A stretch of 27,300 nucleotides of DNA from CAIZQW01 sp037133395 (GTDB lineage: Bacteria > Verrucomicrobiota > Kiritimatiellia > RFP12 > UBA1067): contig JBAXOG010000059.1 of the NCBI GenBank assembly GCA_037133395.1, positions 1-27,300 on the forward strand, given 5' to 3'. The notes under the pieces are model-generated. The model saw nothing but the letters and a program-made list of their open reading frames with translations, was not told where the DNA came from and made no database searches. The translations under genes were made by a program, and so were the position numbers. This document shows positions 24,922-27,300 of this stretch, one piece after another (position 1 is the first letter of the stretch; each line of letters begins with the position of its first letter).

Positions 24922-25017
24922 ATGAAAGAACACGACAAACAAGCCGAGCGTGACTTCTTTAATTGGGATATGGATACTGTTCAAAGAGTCCATTCGAGGA
25001 TGGTAACAAATGGATAA
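24922..25017 (+). CDS. Possible 31-residue leader or gene fragment overlapping the GT2 start
   Basis: An ATG at 24922 opens a 31-codon frame (begins MKEHDKQAERDFFNW) that stops 5 bases inside the glycosyltransferase gene, overlapping its start by 8 bases. There is no strong ribosome site. The N-terminus looks like the first residues of some SAM methyltransferases, which could mean a remnant of a deleted gene, or it could be a coupled leader peptide. I do not recognise a function. Confidence 0.25.
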   Translation: MKEHDKQAERDFFNWDMDTVQRVHSRMVTNG

Positions 25018-25972
25018 ACCATTGGTTACCCTTTATATGCTATCGTATAATCGTAAGCAGTATGTTCGAGAAGCATTTGAAAGTATGCTTCAACAGACGT
25101 ACTCGCCGTTAGAAATTATCGTCTCTGATGGCCATTCGACAGATGGGACTTATGAATTGATTCAGCAAATGGCTCAAGCCTATAAAGGGTGCCATCAAAT
25201 AAGGATTTCCCGTAACGAACGGGATTTGGGTCTTATAGGAAACCTGAATAAGGTTTTCACCCTGATGAGAGGTGAATTGCTCATCATAAATTGTGATGAT
25301 GACATTTCGATGCCGGATAAAGTAACTCGCATTGTTGAATCATGGGTCAAATATGAGAAAAAACCCACTGCAATAGCAGTATCATCCACTATTATAGATC
25401 AAAAAGGAGAACAAGTCGGAAGATTTGACTTGGGAAAGGAACGGCTGCTTTCACGGTCGTTGGTTTCGTTTATGCGGTTGGGATGCCCTAATGGCATGTA
25501 TGGGGGAACGGGTGCTGCGTTTGCTTACTCAAAAAAAATGATAGACACGTTTGGTCCCATCACAACGCGATTTACGGCAGATGACGCAGTCATGGTAAGA
25601 CGGGCCTATTTATTAGGACCGATTCTGATTCTTCCTGATTTGCTTTTCAAATATCGAGTGGGTGACGGTCTGTCAACAAGGAGAAGCGATACCTTCAGAA
25701 GGGAGACGATTCGTCAGCGCTGGGTATATAACACGTTGAAGCAAATAAAAAAGGATGTTCGGATGATTCAACTTCCACCCAAGACTGAACAAAAAATTAT
25801 GGCCATTTTGATCAAAGAAATGCGTATGGAGTTAGCCTGTTCAAAAATGTGGAGGATGAGGACCTGTTCGCGTATAATTTTATTTTTCAGGGCCACAAAA
25901 TGGGGGATGATGTTCTTTGAGTTTCCGCGTCAAACCCTTAGGCTTGCCTTAAGATCGATTCAGCTTGCTTGA
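25010..25972 (+). CDS. Glycosyltransferase family 2
   Basis: A 320-residue cytoplasmic GT-A enzyme. The N-terminus LVTLYMLSYNRKQYVREAF, then IIVSDGHSTDGT (D40, nucleotide binding) and INCDDD (D96-D98, metal-binding DxD) are classic family 2 features. TADDAVMVRRAYLLG gives the acceptor-side acidic pair. The C-terminus is basic and hydrophobic (TCSRIILFFRATKWGMMFF) and may associate with the membrane. It probably adds one sugar to a lipid-linked glycan; donor unknown. AGGA lies about 10 bases upstream of the ATG. It is convergent with gmd, with 94 bp between the stops in which I see no gene or clear terminator. Confidence 0.88.
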   Translation: MDKPLVTLYMLSYNRKQYVREAFESMLQQTYSPLEIIVSDGHSTDGTYELIQQMAQAYKGCHQIRISRNERDLGLIGNLNKVFTLMRGELLIINCDDDISMPDKVTRIVESWVKYEKKPTAIAVSSTIIDQKGEQVGRFDLGKERLLSRSLVSFMRLGCPNGMYGGTGAAFAYSKKMIDTFGPITTRFTADDAVMVRRAYLLGPILILPDLLFKYRVGDGLSTRRSDTFRRETIRQRWVYNTLKQIKKDVRMIQLPPKTEQKIMAILIKEMRMELACSKMWRMRTCSRIILFFRATKWGMMFFEFPRQTLRLALRSIQLA

Positions 25973-26066
25973 CGGAGCGGTCTTCTTGCCGTATTGTCTT
26001 TCAGCCGTGTTTGGCACTATCCTCCTGTATGCCTTTGCGATCTTGATCTCTGTGCCATTGGAATTG

Positions 26067-27119
26067 CTAGAATCCCACTTCGTAGCCGGGCTTGTCCAGC
26101 AGACGTAAATCGGCATCCGTCATAATCTTGACTAACTGATCAAATTTGACTGTAGGTTCCCACCCAAGCTGGCGTTTCGCTTTGGCTGGATTGCCTAAGA
26201 GTTGCTTGACTTCCAGAGGACGGAAGTAGCTGGGGTCGATCTTTACGACACACTTTCCAGTAGTGGTATCGATAGCTTCTTCCTCGACACCTTTCCCGCG
26301 CCATAAGATGGGACGCCCAACATGTAAAAAAGCCTTTTCAATGAATTCGCGTACCGTATGCATCTCGCCAGTCGCGACGACATAATCATCCGGTATCTCC
26401 TGTTGCAACATTATCCACATCATGCGCACGAAATCTGGAGCATATCCCCAGTCGCGTGACGCATCGATATTGCCCATGTACAGGGTCGTTTGGAGTCCGC
26501 GATGGATGCGAGCAAGCGACATGGTGATCTTACGGGTCACAAAGGTTTCTCCGCGTCGTGGAGACTCATGGTTGAACAGGATGCCATTACTGGCATGGAG
26601 ACTATATGCATCACGATAATGCTGGGTAATGCTGAAAGCATACTGTTTCGCAATGGCATAAGGGGACTGCGGCCAGAACGGCGTAGTTTCGGTTTGCGGA
26701 ACTTCAACAACCTTTCCGTATAATTCAGATGTGGAGGCCTGATAAAAGCGAGCAGAACTTTTTGTGTCCTTAATGGCATCAAGCAAGCGTAATGTGCCAA
26801 TAGCATCCACGTCGGCAGTGTACTCAGGGACTTCAAATGAAACTTTTACATGCGATTGCGCTCCCAGATTGTAAATCTCGCAGGGGTTGACACGTTCGAT
26901 AATTCGGTTTAAATTGCTGGAATCAGTCAGATCGCCGTAATGTAAGAAAAGATGTACCCCTTCCTCGTGCACATCCTTATATAAATGCTCAATACGTGTT
27001 CGATTGAACAGGCTAGACCGGCGCACAATGCCATGCACCTCATAGCCTTTTTTCAACAGCAGTTCAGCTAAATATGAACCATCCTGTCCTGTTATACCTG
27101 TAATCAATGCTTTTTTCAT
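26067..27119 (-). CDS. gmd: GDP-mannose 4,6-dehydratase
   Basis: A 350-residue short-chain dehydrogenase-type enzyme that converts GDP-D-mannose to GDP-4-keto-6-deoxymannose, the precursor of GDP-fucose, GDP-rhamnose and GDP-perosamine. The NADP-binding motif GITGQDGSYLAELL starts at residue 8; NLGAQSHVKVSFE is the family signature. The catalytic set is T130, E132, Y154 and K158 (STSELYGK, SPYAIAKQYA), two residues offset from the E. coli enzyme. Length matches the family (about 345-375). No gmer/fcl or rmd gene is in the window, so the final sugar cannot be named. It is on the minus strand at the right edge of the polysaccharide region. Confidence 0.95.
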   Translation of the reverse strand: MKKALITGITGQDGSYLAELLLKKGYEVHGIVRRSSLFNRTRIEHLYKDVHEEGVHLFLHYGDLTDSSNLNRIIERVNPCEIYNLGAQSHVKVSFEVPEYTADVDAIGTLRLLDAIKDTKSSARFYQASTSELYGKVVEVPQTETTPFWPQSPYAIAKQYAFSITQHYRDAYSLHASNGILFNHESPRRGETFVTRKITMSLARIHRGLQTTLYMGNIDASRDWGYAPDFVRMMWIMLQQEIPDDYVVATGEMHTVREFIEKAFLHVGRPILWRGKGVEEEAIDTTTGKCVVKIDPSYFRPLEVKQLLGNPAKAKRQLGWEPTVKFDQLVKIMTDADLRLLDKPGYEVGF

Positions 27120-27264
27120 TGGTTGATCTTTCTAGTCCGTTGCTGTCCCGTCAAAAATAATATTGAGAACGCAAAAAAAATCATAAAATTAATTTAACGT
27201 AAAAATGGCCAATAAACAATAAAAATGTCAAATTTTGTCAGAGTTCGCGGTCTGTCATTATTAA

Positions 27265-27292
27265 GGACACCGAAAAGATAAAAAGGGTGTCC
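27265..27292. repeat. 7-bp perfect inverted repeat at the right edge
   Basis: GGACACC (27265-27271) and GGTGTCC (27286-27292) around a 14-base A-rich loop. An ATG at 27294 follows AAAAAGGG and may start a gene that runs off the window; only two codons are visible. The 27120-27264 stretch is very A/T rich and shows no gene. Confidence 0.4.
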
Positions 27293-27300
27293 GATGAAAA

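Noticed and set aside
27265..27300. Insertion-sequence terminus at the right edge
   Set aside because: Only a 7-bp inverted repeat with a short loop is visible and no transposase or duplication can be seen before the sequence ends.

Overview
The window looks like one contiguous stretch of an anaerobic or environmental bacterial chromosome, most likely from the PVC group (Kiritimatiellota, Verrucomicrobia, Lentisphaerae or Planctomycetes side). The grounds are a HzsA-related multi-motif cytochrome, a Tat-exported Gfo/Idh/MocA oxidoreductase and a DUF4886-type SGNH esterase, which are commonly found together in those genomes. This assignment is inference; there is no rRNA or other phylogenetic marker here. 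I see no tRNA, rRNA, CRISPR array, transposase or phage gene.

Layout. (1) 2-3375, plus strand: a 5'-truncated HzsA-like protein with two CXXCH haem motifs, then a DUF1848 protein with a C-terminal CX3CX2C cluster. (2) 3356-12170, minus strand: housekeeping and catabolic genes in the order hrpA (RNA helicase), a fused homocysteine methyltransferase/methylenetetrahydrofolate reductase, pcnB-type nucleotidyltransferase and rhaB (rhamnulokinase). (3) 12362-14799, plus strand: a Tat-dependent oxidoreductase with its own terminator, a 145-bp nested palindromic (MITE-like) element, and a secreted SGNH esterase whose probable promoter lies at the edge of that element. (4) 14919-16949, minus strand: argG followed closely by a tatD-family hydrolase. 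(5) 17107-19017, plus strand: a class I xylose-isomerase-like protein with a changed metal-site residue, a small RRM RNA-binding protein with a clear terminator, and a tiny zinc-ribbon gene split by a one-base frameshift in a T run. (6) 19248-27119: a more A/T-rich surface-polysaccharide region (gtrA, a GT-C type glycosyltransferase, a YfhO-like giant membrane protein, a SAM methyltransferase, a GT2 glycosyltransferase and gmd) that probably continues past the right edge.

How it fits together. rhaB and the xylose-isomerase-like gene point to plant or mucin sugar use. The exported oxidoreductase and esterase fit carbohydrate work outside the cytoplasm. The right-hand locus probably builds a deoxyhexose-containing polysaccharide: Gmd makes the GDP-4-keto-6-deoxymannose precursor, GT2 and GT-C enzymes transfer sugars, and GtrA may help lipid-linked sugar cross the membrane. 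The most unusual signals are non-coding: the nested palindrome, two short-period tandem arrays (9 bp and 7 bp), a 28-bp near-perfect palindrome, and the +1-frameshifted zinc-ribbon gene.
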